This document shows, piece after piece, positions 1 through 8,088 of a DNA stretch of 35,110 bases. Made by a program: the position numbers and the translations under genes. The DNA is from an uncultured Eubacteriales bacterium (GTDB taxonomy: Bacteria; Bacillota; Clostridia; Lachnospirales; Lachnospiraceae). The stretch lies in assembly GCA_949289145.1 (NCBI GenBank), contig CASEML010000115.1:1-35110 (forward strand), read 5' to 3'. The notes beneath the pieces are model-generated. The model was not told where the DNA came from. It was given only the letters and a program-made list of their open reading frames with translations, and did not search any database. The number at the start of each line of letters is the position of its first letter. Position 1 is the stretch's first letter.

Positions 1-21
1 CTATCGCATGACTTCTGTAAC

Positions 22-51
22 ATTATAAATAATAAGGCTGGGATTTGTCAA
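22..51 (-). promoter_or_regulatory. Consensus SigA-type promoter reading out of the window
   Basis: Read on the minus strand, a perfect TTGACA (46-51) is followed after 18 bp by a perfect TATAAT (22-27). Transcription would start near position 15 and leave the window to the left, so the gene it drives is not visible. A perfect match to both hexamers is rare by chance in 35 kb. It lies just behind the permease fragment and probably marks the start of a new transcription unit. Confidence 0.6.
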
Positions 52-70
52 TAGGTATTTTTCATATTTT

Positions 71-95
71 TTCAGGGTGCTGCCCACACCCTGAA
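71..95. terminator. Stem-loop behind the permease stop, weak terminator
   Basis: TTCAGGGTG (71-79) pairs perfectly with CACCCTGAA (87-95) around a 7-nt loop, a GC-rich 9-bp stem three bases past the permease stop codon. On the minus strand the stem is followed by A residues rather than T. The T-rich stretch that an intrinsic terminator needs (TTTTATT) lies on the plus-strand side. It may end plus-strand transcripts or simply protect the 3' end of the minus transcript. Confidence 0.35.
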
Positions 96-97
96 TT

Positions 98-349
98 TTA
101 TTCACTCATTAGCATCTTTGCCGGTTCTATTTTTCTTATTTTCCGCGAAAAACAAACAGCAGTCACAAAAGCAGTTACTGTAATTCCAAAAAAAGTAGAA
201 AATAACCATATAGGATTTACAATCATATTACAGCTTTTAATTCCTGCAAAGGACAAGCAGTTCACCACAAAAGCCTCCATCCAATATACAGAAGCTATAA
301 TTCCAATCATTGCCCCCATTACCCACAGAGCTGAACTGTTACCCCTGCT
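98..349 (-). pseudogene. Severed C-terminal end of an FtsX-type ABC transporter permease
   Basis: The open frame runs from the codon next to the spoIIIAH stop to a TAA at 98-100, about 83 codons, and the first ATG is at 317-319. The translation shows two hydrophobic segments (IIASVYWMEAFVV and IWLFSTFFGITVTAFVTAV) and ends in the basic tail SRKIRKIEPAKMLMSE. This is the normal ending of FtsX/MacB-type permeases, whose last two membrane helices are followed by a K-I-x-P-A-x-x-L motif. The first helix, the large extracellular domain and the second helix are all missing, and no start codon with a ribosome site exists. I read it as a remnant left by a rearrangement that joined it to the spoIIIA operon. 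A misjoined assembly is the alternative. Confidence 0.6.
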
Positions 350-1081
350 TTACTGCGTATGTATCGGTGTGATCACAATATTTTCAGCAGATACACCAGT
401 CTTCCGTTTTACAATATCCTCAATCTGCGCCCTTCCTGCTTCGTCTACTTCTGCCATATTTACCACCACATCCACACTGTCATTTGTAATACTTACCACT
501 GCATCGGTATAGCCTTTGGCATCCAAAAGCATTTCTGCTGCCGCTTCCTTCTCTGCAATATCTGTAAGAGAAATCATATTATCTATTGCTGCCTGTTTCT
601 GGGTATCTGTAATGTTAGCATTGTTAATAACCTCCAATAATGCTTCCTTATTTTTGGAACGTACTTGTTCTCTGGTAAGTCTTGCTTCCGAGATGATATC
701 TGCTGCGCTTGCCACTTCGCTGTTGGTTAACACTGCTTCCCCCGGTGTATCTTCTTCTGTCACATTGCTTGTCAAGTCAAAATCATAGCTTTCAATATCT
801 TCTGTTGTACTTGCCTGTGCAGTTTCTTGATCCTCCGCTTCTTCGCTGGAATCTCCGATAATCTCTGCCTCTCCCATTCCTGTATCTTCACTTTCTGCAT
901 ACATATCTTCCAAAGAAATGTCTGCTGTTTCCAAAGTATCTGTTTCATCCTTTACAACTCCCTCAGTTAATGAAACATCTTTTCCTATCTCTGTTCCCGC
1001 AAAATCAAGGTAGCCTGCAATGGCAATCATTAGTGCAAGGGTTGTAATTACAATCTGATTTTTCTTTAATTTCCCTTTCAT
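350..1081 (-). CDS. spoIIIAH: SpoIIIAH, stage III sporulation protein AH
   Basis: This 243-residue protein has one N-terminal membrane helix (NQIVITTLALMIAIAGYLDF, about residues 8-27). A long acidic linker follows, then the C-terminal ring-building domain that ends in SAENIVITPIHTQ. In the family the helix sits in the mother-cell membrane, and the extracellular domain binds forespore SpoIIQ to form the channel that keeps the forespore active. I place the start at the ATG at 1079-1081 because AAAGGAG lies 5 nt before it; an in-frame ATG at 1114 has no such site and would overlap spoIIIAG. It is the last gene of the spoIIIA operon. SpoIIQ is not encoded here. The linker (roughly residues 28-120) is rich in Glu, Asp and Thr, and its length varies in the family. 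Confidence 0.9.
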   Translation of the reverse strand: MKGKLKKNQIVITTLALMIAIAGYLDFAGTEIGKDVSLTEGVVKDETDTLETADISLEDMYAESEDTGMGEAEIIGDSSEEAEDQETAQASTTEDIESYDFDLTSNVTEEDTPGEAVLTNSEVASAADIISEARLTREQVRSKNKEALLEVINNANITDTQKQAAIDNMISLTDIAEKEAAAEMLLDAKGYTDAVVSITNDSVDVVVNMAEVDEAGRAQIEDIVKRKTGVSAENIVITPIHTQ

Positions 1082-1106
1082 AAAATCTCCTTTCTTATAT
1101 ACCAGA

Positions 1107-1676
1107 CTATTCATTTACTGACTTCATTACTTTAATTTTATGTGCATCTATAGGAAATAATGCCAAAACTGCCTCCGAAATATTTTTTGCCACAGACGGC
1201 TTATCTCCTCCATCTGCGATCACCAAAACTCCTTCTATTTCCGGCTCTGTTTCTTTTATTACATAAGGCTCGCTTTCTCCATTTTCTCCTTCTACAAATA
1301 CCGTGGACTCTTTCTTACTATAATCAGTGGTTTTTCTTTCTCCTCCTTGAGAATCCGTTTCTTCTGTAGTATTTTCAGTGCTTTCCGTATCTTTTTCTAC
1401 TTGCTTTTCTCCATTGGATTTCAGAGTGATCATAACCTGTACTTTTCCTACTCCTTCTACTTTACCTAAGATTTTTTCCAAGCGCTGCTCTAACTGCTCC
1501 ACCTGCCCCGTTTCCTCCTTTGGACTTTCCACTATGGTTTCCTCCAATGTATTTTTCTCTTTACTTACCGGAAGGGAAATCACCATAAGCAACACTCCCA
1601 CCAAAATCAGCACAAAAAGGTTTTCTTTCTTCTTTAATTTATCCATTGATTTTAATATATCTTTCCAAATTTTCAT
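1107..1676 (-). CDS. spoIIIAG: SpoIIIAG, stage III sporulation protein AG
   Basis: This 189-residue protein has a charged N terminus, one membrane helix (NLFVLILVGVLLMVISLPV, about residues 19-37) and an extracellular region. That region contains KILGKVEGVGKVQVMITL, the start of the ring-building fold, and later EPEIEGVLVIADGGDKPSV, which is characteristic of SpoIIIAG. An acidic Ser/Thr/Glu-rich stretch (about 90-130) interrupts the two halves of the fold, as is usual in the family. SpoIIIAG forms a large ring in the intermembrane space around the engulfed forespore. The gene sits between spoIIIAF and spoIIIAH in the conserved order, with a GGTGAG ribosome site. Confidence 0.92.
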   Translation of the reverse strand: MKIWKDILKSMDKLKKKENLFVLILVGVLLMVISLPVSKEKNTLEETIVESPKEETGQVEQLEQRLEKILGKVEGVGKVQVMITLKSNGEKQVEKDTESTENTTEETDSQGGERKTTDYSKKESTVFVEGENGESEPYVIKETEPEIEGVLVIADGGDKPSVAKNISEAVLALFPIDAHKIKVMKSVNE

Positions 1677-1686
1677 AAACTCACCA

Positions 1687-2250
1687 TCACTTTTTCAGGT
1701 AAATATCTACCTGTTCCACCGCATAGGTATCACTAAGCCATTCTTTTATTTTTAATTCTATTACACTGCTTACTTTTCCCTGTTCAGAAAATGCAATATT
1801 TCCTATTTGTATTTTATTGCTTTCTTCCTTATTTTCATAGGATACTACCATTTCCATACTTTTGATCATTCCATATTCTTTATCCTCGCCAAAAGTAATC
1901 TGAAGCTCCTCTAAAAATAAATCATACTCTGTAAGCTTTTTTCTCACCTGCTGTTCTATTTCCTCTCTATAGGTTTCCAGCATGATTTTCCGGCTTTCCT
2001 CGTTATAAATCTCTTCTGATATTCTTGCACTTTCCAATTCCCAGTAGTATTTTTCCTGATTAAGTTCTAACTCCCAGTCGCCATTCCAGATTTTTGCAAT
2101 GGGTGTCATTATGATAATCACCATCAGTAATCCGGTAAATAATTTAATATATGGTTTATATGCCGAACCAGCACTGAGTTTATATATTAGTGTAATCACG
2201 ATCATATACACTGTAATGTCTTCCACCCACCCATAAAACGCTTCTAACAT
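1687..2250 (-). CDS. spoIIIAF: SpoIIIAF, stage III sporulation protein AF
   Basis: This 187-residue protein has two N-terminal membrane helices (about residues 12-27 and 36-53), then a soluble region ending in SDTYAVEQVDIYLKK. The length and the paired helices followed by a ring-building-like domain fit SpoIIIAF. The protein is a membrane part of the mother-cell side of the SpoIIIA-SpoIIQ complex. The start is supported by AGGAGG a few bases upstream of ATG 2248-2250. The gene is 10 bp from spoIIIAG and 9 bp from spoIIIAE, so all three are surely cotranscribed. Confidence 0.88.
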   Translation of the reverse strand: MLEAFYGWVEDITVYMIVITLIYKLSAGSAYKPYIKLFTGLLMVIIIMTPIAKIWNGDWELELNQEKYYWELESARISEEIYNEESRKIMLETYREEIEQQVRKKLTEYDLFLEELQITFGEDKEYGMIKSMEMVVSYENKEESNKIQIGNIAFSEQGKVSSVIELKIKEWLSDTYAVEQVDIYLKK

Positions 2251-2259
2251 ACATCCTCC

Positions 2260-3402
2260 TTACGTCAGTCCCACAATGGCTATGGACAGCATAAACATAG
2301 CTGCCACCATACTGCTTGCTTTTAATACCAATGCGCCGCCCTCTGCCGCTGCCGCCATGCACCCGGTAAATCGTTTGTCTGTTACGGGCTGAATTGCTGC
2401 TGCCATTATTTTATAACTCAGCGTAAAAATTGCAATTTTAATAACAGGCGGAATACAAATTATCAAAATGATTAAAATAGCGGAGGTTCCAATACCATTT
2501 TTCAATAATACGGCAGAACCAATTAAAATTTCTGTAACCGCTCCTGCTGCACCGCCAATTCCCGGAATTGCAGATAGTACTTTATTAAAAGAAGTATTTT
2601 TAAACGAATCTATTGCGGGTGCTAACATCGACTGTATCACCTGGAATCCAACCAGCACTGCCAGCGCTGTCTTCAACAGCCATTTCACTGCGCTTTCAAA
2701 CAACCCTGCCATTCTTGATAATATATCTTCTTCTGATATGTAATTAATTATCTTAACTATCACGTATGCCTGTACCATAGGAATGATCAATACATTCAGC
2801 GCATCACTTAACAGGGAAATCAAAATTAAGGTAGCCTGATAAAATAGTGCTCCGGTACAAGGGCCGGTTGAAAGTGAAACGCTTAAGCTGTATGCAGGCA
2901 CTAATGCTTTAATAAAAGTCACTAGATTCTCAGAAGCTTGAAGTGCACAATCTATTATTTCACGAAATGCTCCAAATACCACAATGCACATCATCATATA
3001 AAGCATATAAAATCCCGTATCTGCTATCTGCTTGTCCTTTAATATTTCTGTAAATACAGAAAATACAGATGCACTCACTGAGAGAATCAAAAGATACGTC
3101 ATGTCCTTCTTATTAAATGAAATTTGCTGTGTCAGGTATTCGCGAACGCTTTCATAGGCGTCCTGCAGATGAAACTCTCCAGAAACTAGCTCTGTCACTA
3201 ATTCTTGAAAATTTAATTCCTGCCCATCTAATATCTGCTCTAGCACCTGATTGATTTCACTAAAAGAAATCTCATCCATCAATGTGTCTATACTGTCCAT
3301 TTCCACATCTGCTTCTGTTTCCACTGCCGCCTGCGTTTGGGCGTATTCTGGTATATTTGTTGCCAAGGCAAGCTGCAAACATATGGCAATCATTGCAATC
3401 AT
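2260..3402 (-). CDS. spoIIIAE: SpoIIIAE, stage III sporulation protein AE
   Basis: This 380-residue protein begins with a signal-peptide-like segment (IAMIAICLQLALATNIPEYA). An acidic extracellular stretch follows up to about residue 105, then a series of membrane helices to the C terminus. This architecture and size match SpoIIIAE, the polytopic core of the SpoIIIA complex, which resembles a membrane transporter. Motifs such as GGAAGAVTEILIGSAVLLKNGIG support the assignment. AGGAGG precedes the first ATG. A second ATG lies three codons later and cannot be fully excluded as the start. The gene overlaps none of its neighbours but is only 8-9 bp from each. Confidence 0.92.
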   Translation of the reverse strand: MIAMIAICLQLALATNIPEYAQTQAAVETEADVEMDSIDTLMDEISFSEINQVLEQILDGQELNFQELVTELVSGEFHLQDAYESVREYLTQQISFNKKDMTYLLILSVSASVFSVFTEILKDKQIADTGFYMLYMMMCIVVFGAFREIIDCALQASENLVTFIKALVPAYSLSVSLSTGPCTGALFYQATLILISLLSDALNVLIIPMVQAYVIVKIINYISEEDILSRMAGLFESAVKWLLKTALAVLVGFQVIQSMLAPAIDSFKNTSFNKVLSAIPGIGGAAGAVTEILIGSAVLLKNGIGTSAILIILIICIPPVIKIAIFTLSYKIMAAAIQPVTDKRFTGCMAAAAEGGALVLKASSMVAAMFMLSIAIVGLT

Positions 3403-3410
3403 ACATCCTC

Positions 3411-3797
3411 CTAACCAAGCATTTCCTGTATCAGCTTCAACAATGCGCTGAAAATGGGCATGCTTATCGCCAGCACTGATATTTTTCCGAAAATTTCTAT
3501 TTGGGATGCAATGGTCTGATAACCACCATCCTTACATACACTTGCTGCAAACTCTGCAACATAAGTGATTCCAATCATTTTAATAAGCACAGACAAATAC
3601 TCCTTTTCCATAGGAAGAATGGTCTGCAGATACTGAAAAATCTCAAATATCTGCAACAGCTTTGTCACTACATAAAACATAATCACCGAACAGGCGGCAA
3701 GAGATATCAGTACCGAATATTCTGATTTAAAACTTTTACAATACACAGCCAGCAACATAGCTCCTATGCCAATGAAAGCTATCTTCAATATTTCCAT
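3411..3797 (-). CDS. spoIIIAD: SpoIIIAD, stage III sporulation protein AD
   Basis: This 128-residue membrane protein has about four hydrophobic segments. It contains KMIGITYVAEFAASVCKDGG, a conserved stretch in SpoIIIAD, and ends in LLKLIQEMLG. The length matches the family (about 130 residues). It is a small membrane subunit of the SpoIIIA complex, made in the mother cell. It lies between spoIIIAC and spoIIIAE as in Bacillus and the clostridia. Confidence 0.92.
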   Translation of the reverse strand: MEILKIAFIGIGAMLLAVYCKSFKSEYSVLISLAACSVIMFYVVTKLLQIFEIFQYLQTILPMEKEYLSVLIKMIGITYVAEFAASVCKDGGYQTIASQIEIFGKISVLAISMPIFSALLKLIQEMLG

Positions 3798-3808
3798 AAC
3801 TCACCCCA

Positions 3809-4003
3809 TTAAATCAAAAACAGTTTTTTGATGGTTTCAAATAACTCATATATGTATGGCACCACCCAAAACAAGACCAGAATCAGACCTGCAAAGCTGG
3901 TAAGAAATGCCTGTTCTTCCCTTCCACTGTGTTTTAGTACCTGACTTAACACTGATACCAGAATTCCCACTGCTGCTATCTTAAAAATAATATTTACACT
4001 CAT
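3809..4003 (-). CDS. spoIIIAC: SpoIIIAC, stage III sporulation protein AC
   Basis: This is a very short (64-residue) protein with two membrane helices. The first is near the N terminus (IIFKIAAVGILVSVLSQVL), and the second (FAGLILVLFWVVPYIYELF) lies beyond the hydrophilic KHSGREEQAF turn. Size, topology and the G-R-E-E-Q turn match SpoIIIAC. Its function within the complex is thought to be structural. It sits 11 bp before spoIIIAD and 12 bp behind spoIIIAB. Confidence 0.92.
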   Translation of the reverse strand: MSVNIIFKIAAVGILVSVLSQVLKHSGREEQAFLTSFAGLILVLFWVVPYIYELFETIKKLFLI

Positions 4004-4015
4004 ACTTCCTCCTGT

Positions 4016-4534
4016 TTATGCGATTAACAGTATCAGAAAAATTCCTCCTATAATTCCCAGGTATTTAAAAATTTTTTGTTTTTCCCGAATACCTCTTTCG
4101 CTTTCTTTAATTCTCACTTCCAGCTTTTCACTGTAAAGTCCAATACTGGATATCTGCATCTCTGCATCCAGATAGCCCATGCATGCACCAAATTCCCGAA
4201 AAGTCTTTCTGTCTTCTCCCGAAATAATCAACTCTTTTAGTTCTGTATCACAACTCTCCTGCCAAATCCGTTCTATAGTTTTTCCAAAACCCTTATCCAA
4301 CTCCTTGCCTGTATGATAAAAAAAGCTGCTAAAAGGTTCCTTTACATGCTTAGAAACCTCACAAAAGGCCTCTGCAGCAGGTGCTTTGTGATAGGTAATT
4401 TCTCCTTTCAGCATAATTAATATCCGCTGTATCTCATACAAGGTATTTAACTTTCTCTCCACCTCTCTGCTATACATAAAGCCTAACAACGAAGAGGCCA
4501 GAAGAATCATTACTGCACCGGCTATTTTTGCCAT
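4016..4534 (-). CDS. spoIIIAB: SpoIIIAB, stage III sporulation protein AB
   Basis: The 172-residue protein has an N-terminal membrane helix (IAGAVMILLASSLLGFMYS), a long helical middle region and a C-terminal helix (YLGIIGGIFLILLIA). This arrangement resembles T2SS/T4P inner-membrane proteins, as described for SpoIIIAB. The conserved stretches TLYEIQRILIMLKGEI and YSEKLEVRIKESERG are visible. I chose the ATG at 4532-4534. The frame stays open upstream to a TTG at 4558, but that extension encodes the purine-rich ribosome site (GAAGGGAAGGG) and so is leader. The result is the family's usual length. It probably couples the SpoIIIAA ATPase to the membrane complex. Confidence 0.9.
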   Translation of the reverse strand: MAKIAGAVMILLASSLLGFMYSREVERKLNTLYEIQRILIMLKGEITYHKAPAAEAFCEVSKHVKEPFSSFFYHTGKELDKGFGKTIERIWQESCDTELKELIISGEDRKTFREFGACMGYLDAEMQISSIGLYSEKLEVRIKESERGIREKQKIFKYLGIIGGIFLILLIA

Positions 4535-4564
4535 TATTTCCCTTCCCTTCAAAACCAAGTCATT

Positions 4565-5506
4565 TCAACTAATGGGGCTCATATTTTCATCATAGACCGC
4601 CTTAATCTTTCCTATTGCATTGGGCTGTAGCACAATATAGCGCTGAAATATATTTCCTGCTTTTAAATGTTCGAAAATTGTTTTTTCATAAATATCATAA
4701 GGGGATGAGCCATGTATCGTAGCTAGGATACTGCAGCCTGACAAACAGGCATTTTTCAGTGCCTCCATATCACTTTGCGAGCCGATTTCATCTACAGCAA
4801 TAACTCTTGGTGCCATACTGCGAATCAGCATAAGAATTCCTGCCGCCTTAGGAACCCGATCTATAACATCTGTTCTTGCTCCTAAATCATTTTGTGGAAC
4901 TCCATGATAACAGGCGCCCAATTCCCCTCTTTCATCTGCCACTCCTACCCTTACTCCCCCTACATTTTTTCTTCCATTAGATAATAGACGAATGCAGTCT
5001 CTAAGAAGTGTAGTCTTTCCGGCACAGGGCGGCGCCACAATCAATGTATTAAATATGTTATACTTATTTGCAATCATTTCTATTACTTTTTCACCGCACC
5101 CAACCTGCTGAGAAGCAAGGCGAATATTTAACCCAGAAACATATTTTATATTCTTTACCTTGTCCCCTTCCGTCACCGCCTGTCCCACAAGTCCAATACG
5201 ATGTCCTCCCTCAATGGTAATAAAGCCCTGACGAATTTCTTCCTCATACGCATATACAGAATGTTTACAGATAAATGAAAAAGTTTCTTTTAACATTTCT
5301 TCTGTCACACAAAATCCCTCTTGATATTTATCTGTCACTCCTCCCTGTGTATGAACAATGATTTCTTTCCCCTGTGCTTTCAACATCAATGGTTGTCCTA
5401 CGTTCATTCGTATTTCCTGAATATCACCCTGATTCAGCCCTAATTCCTCAATAAAATGGCATATTTCTTTTGGAAGAAATGTGTAAAATTGCTTTATGTC
5501 TTTCAT
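4565..5506 (-). CDS. spoIIIAA: SpoIIIAA, stage III sporulation ATPase
   Basis: This 313-residue protein is related to T2SS/T4P secretion ATPases. It has a Walker A motif (APPCAGKTT, about 158-166, with Ala in place of the usual first Gly) and a Walker B (VIAVDEIG, acidic pair at 239-240). Between them are the conserved DERGELGACY and NDLGARTDVID stretches. It hydrolyses ATP on the mother-cell face of the SpoIIIA complex and is the first gene of the operon. AGAGGTGAG lies before the ATG. A candidate SigE promoter and a strong terminator of the preceding operon lie just upstream, which makes this a clear operon start. Confidence 0.95.
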   Translation of the reverse strand: MKDIKQFYTFLPKEICHFIEELGLNQGDIQEIRMNVGQPLMLKAQGKEIIVHTQGGVTDKYQEGFCVTEEMLKETFSFICKHSVYAYEEEIRQGFITIEGGHRIGLVGQAVTEGDKVKNIKYVSGLNIRLASQQVGCGEKVIEMIANKYNIFNTLIVAPPCAGKTTLLRDCIRLLSNGRKNVGGVRVGVADERGELGACYHGVPQNDLGARTDVIDRVPKAAGILMLIRSMAPRVIAVDEIGSQSDMEALKNACLSGCSILATIHGSSPYDIYEKTIFEHLKAGNIFQRYIVLQPNAIGKIKAVYDENMSPIS

Positions 5507-5524
5507 GTTCTCACCTCTTACCTC

Positions 5525-5554
5525 AATATATGTCCATGCTTTGAAAAGTATTAC
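5525..5554 (-). promoter_or_regulatory. Candidate SigE promoter of spoIIIA
   Basis: On the minus strand, GTAATACT (5547-5554) and CATATATT (5525-5532) are separated by 14 bp. Each matches six of eight positions of the SigE hexamer regions known from Bacillus (GTCATATT and CATACAAT). The site lies directly upstream of the spoIIIAA ribosome site and downstream of the amylase terminator. In Bacillus the spoIIIA operon is transcribed by SigE. The leader would be very short. Confidence 0.4.
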
Positions 5555-5562
5555 TGATATTT

Positions 5563-5608
5563 TTTAATAAAAATAAGCCCTAATTGTATTGATTCTACAA
5601 TTAGGGCT
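5563..5608 (-). terminator. Rho-independent terminator of the mal operon
   Basis: On the minus strand, AGCCCTAATTGTA pairs perfectly over 13 bp with TACAATTAGGGCT around a 7-nt loop (stem arms at 5596-5608 and 5576-5588). TATTTTTATT follows. It lies 17 bp behind the amylase stop codon and separates the mal operon from spoIIIA. Confidence 0.9.
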
Positions 5609-5624
5609 GCTGCCTTACTTATTT

Positions 5625-6566
5625 TTATTTCAATATAACAACTGCATACGGTGGAAGTGTGATTACTTCTCCCTCTAAAATCGGTTCGTCAGGACTAACC
5701 GTAAGTTCTCCCACAATACCTTCATACCCCACTGACTTAGAAAGTGTAACCTGTCTTTCTTCGCTGGTGGTATTCATCAATAGAATACTACTGTCATTTT
5801 CATATGTTTTTTTCATAGCTGCAATAGCGGTATCTTCTACTTCCTCCACAGCTTCTACCTGCCCTCTTGCAATTTCTGGAAATACGTTCCGAAGTCTGAC
5901 TGCAGCTTTTACATAATTCAGCATAGAAGATGCATCCGCCTGTTGCTCCTCCATGGATGGAAATGCTGACACAACTTCTTCCATATCTGCTGGTCCCTTT
6001 GTCATTCCTTTGGTATCATCCTTACTCCAAATAAACGGTGCTCTTTTATTTTCATCCTTTCCACTTCCGCTCATGCCAATTTCTTCACCATAATACACAA
6101 AAGCACAGCCATTCATCATCAAATTCATTGCCTGGGCAAACTTCATCTGATCCAAATTATTTTGATAATATCCCGCACTTCTCGCCATATCATGATTTGT
6201 ATAAAAAGGGGCATCTATAGCTTTTTCATTGTATCCCTTAATGGTATCCTGTACTGCCACCATAGCGTCCACATAGCCACGTCCAGTATTTTTTGCAGTT
6301 CCTTGTTTAATTACTTTTGCAATTTTACCATCCGGTCCTGCAAAGGCAAAATCAAAGGCGCTGTCGGCACCACTGTCATAGTATTTACTATAGCTGTCAA
6401 ATCCCTGCCATACTTCGCTTACAATGTAATTATCTTGAGACTGGCCCTTTACATAATCTGTAATCCATCGTAAAACTTCCACATTTCTAAGGGTTGCACC
6501 ACTGTAATATTCTCCTACAGCATCAAGGCGGAACCCACCAACTCCTAAATCAAGCCAAAACTGCAT
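5625..6566 (-). pseudogene. GH13 alpha-amylase-type glycosidase, C-terminal piece of a broken gene
   Basis: These 313 codons start inside the catalytic barrel at QFWLDLGVGGFRLDAV. They carry three of the conserved GH13 regions: GFRLDAV with the nucleophile Asp, IVSEVW with the acid/base Glu, and FYTNHDMAR with the transition-state Asp. A C-terminal beta domain ending in PPYAVVILK follows. The same reading frame continues upstream (K-V before the M) to a TAA at 6573-6575, which closes the N-terminal piece. The ATG shown is an internal Met and has no ribosome site, so this part is probably not translated on its own. About 45-50 residues of domain B between the pieces are missing by comparison with the family as I remember it. 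The intact ancestor would have cleaved maltodextrins outside the cell, in line with the adjacent ABC transporter. Confidence 0.8.
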
Positions 6567-6572
6567 TACCTT

Positions 6573-7190
6573 TTAGTCACAATATTTGTTGTGCTTTTTG
6601 CACAATCCCTCCACATTGCATTCTTCCTGACCGCAATCTTCTACTTTCAGACTATTTAAAGCAGACCGGAACCATTCATGCTGTGCAGAAGTATGATTAA
6701 AAGGCATATCCACAATTACTTTAACTCCTCTTTTTTCACACTCCTCAATTAAGTCTTGAAAATCTTCTATCGTTCCATATTCTTCATCTATCGAATAATA
6801 GTCTACCACATCGTATTTATGGTAAGTTGTGGATTTCATAATCGGCATTAACCAGATTCCATTGAATCCTAAATCTGTGTCTGTATTGTCATCCCCGTCA
6901 TTAATATAATCAAGTTTTTCTATCAAACCACGTATATCTCCAATTCCATCTCCGTTACTGTCATAAAATGAGTATAAAAAAACTTCATAGTAGGTTCTGT
7001 AATTATCATCAATTACGTTTAACTGCTGCTGTGAAGCTCCAAATAAACTACTGTATTTTTGTGTGTTATTATCTTCCATATTTTCTTCTACTTTGCTTTC
7101 TTCCTGTAAAGAAGAGGGTGCCTTCTGGCACCCTCCCATACTACAGATAAGAGATACGCAGAAAAAAATACTTATTAGTTTCTTTTTCAT
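6573..7190 (-). pseudogene. GH13 alpha-amylase-type lipoprotein, N-terminal piece of a broken gene
   Basis: This 205-residue piece starts with a lipoprotein signal ([10 protein letters not shown], then a lipobox ending SMGGC). A short Glu/Asn-rich linker follows, then the first part of a GH13 barrel: [30 protein letters not shown] and the conserved region [10 protein letters not shown]. It stops at HNKYCD followed by TAA (6573-6575). In relatives the sequence would continue with YYNF-type residues into domain B, so the stop seems to be created by the deletion junction itself. I chose the ATG at 7188-7190; the in-frame ATG at 7202 touches AAGGAG and would leave no spacing. Without the nucleophile and acid/base residues this piece cannot be catalytic. 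Confidence 0.8.
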
Positions 7191-7215
7191 GTAAACCCTC
7201 ATCTCCTTATTCTTT

Positions 7216-8088
7216 TTAGCCTTTCACAGCTCCTGCCATACCTTCAACGTAGCAATTCTGCATACATATGAACAGAATAGCAATTGGAATAGATACACAA
7301 ACTGCACCGGCGGCAAAACACGTATACCAATTGTCAATATATTCTTTTTCAAGCATTCTCCACAACCCAATGGAAACTGTATAATATTTCGCATTCGCTC
7401 TGCAGATAACTTTTGCAAAGATAAAGTCAAGCCATGGTGCCATGAATGATGTAAGAATTGTATATACAATAATCGGTTTACTAAGTGGGATAGTTACTTT
7501 TGTAAACACCTGAAACTTAGTAGCTCCATCAAGGAATGCTGCCTCATCCAATGCTTTTGGAATCGTATCGAAGAAACCTTTCGCAATATAGAAGCCTACA
7601 CCAGTACCTCCGGTATATACCAAAATCAACGCCACACGAATCATAGCTCCCTCAGATAAACCAACTGCCTTTAAGATATAGTAAACAGCTACCATGGACA
7701 TAAATCCTGGGAACAATCCAAGAATCATAGCCAAATTCATAAATGGCTTACGCATTTTAAAATGTAATCTTGACATACAATAAGATACAGATAATACAAA
7801 GAAACTTGAAATTACTGCACAGAAACATGCAATAATCAATGTATTCATAAACATCTGCGGGAAGTTTAAGATACTTGTATCTGTAAACAATCTTTTGTAA
7901 TTATCTAAAGTATATGTCTTTGGGAAGAAAGTTGATACATAAGATCCTTTTTCTCCTCTAAAGCTTGTTAAAATAACCCAGAAAATCGGGAACAACCAAA
8001 TAACGGCTAAAATTGCTAAGCATACATGAACAATTGTATTTGATATAAATCTTCTTGTTTTTGCAGAGGCTGTTTCTCTTTTCTTCAT
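7216..8088 (-). CDS. malG: Maltodextrin-type ABC transporter permease, MalG family
   Basis: This 290-residue inner-membrane permease has six predicted helices. The first is [21 protein letters not shown]. The cytoplasmic EAA loop ([14 protein letters not shown], followed by the conserved ...PLSKPI) docks onto the ATPase. The closing region [13 protein letters not shown] matches the C terminus of MalG proteins (GLTAGAVKG type). Its start overlaps the malF stop by one base (TAATG), so translation is coupled. No ATP-binding subunit is in the window; a shared MsmX-type ATPase encoded elsewhere is the usual solution in Firmicutes. Substrate is inferred from homology and from the neighbouring amylase remnant. 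Confidence 0.9.
   Translation of the reverse strand: MKKRETASAKTRRFISNTIVHVCLAILAVIWLFPIFWVILTSFRGEKGSYVSTFFPKTYTLDNYKRLFTDTSILNFPQMFMNTLIIACFCAVISSFFVLSVSYCMSRLHFKMRKPFMNLAMILGLFPGFMSMVAVYYILKAVGLSEGAMIRVALILVYTGGTGVGFYIAKGFFDTIPKALDEAAFLDGATKFQVFTKVTIPLSKPIIVYTILTSFMAPWLDFIFAKVICRANAKYYTVSIGLWRMLEKEYIDNWYTCFAAGAVCVSIPIAILFICMQNCYVEGMAGAVKG

Noticed and set aside
45..512. Plus-strand frame of 155 codons at the left end
   Set aside because: It runs antisense to the permease stump and spoIIIAH, both recognised by protein motifs, and shows no family features of its own.
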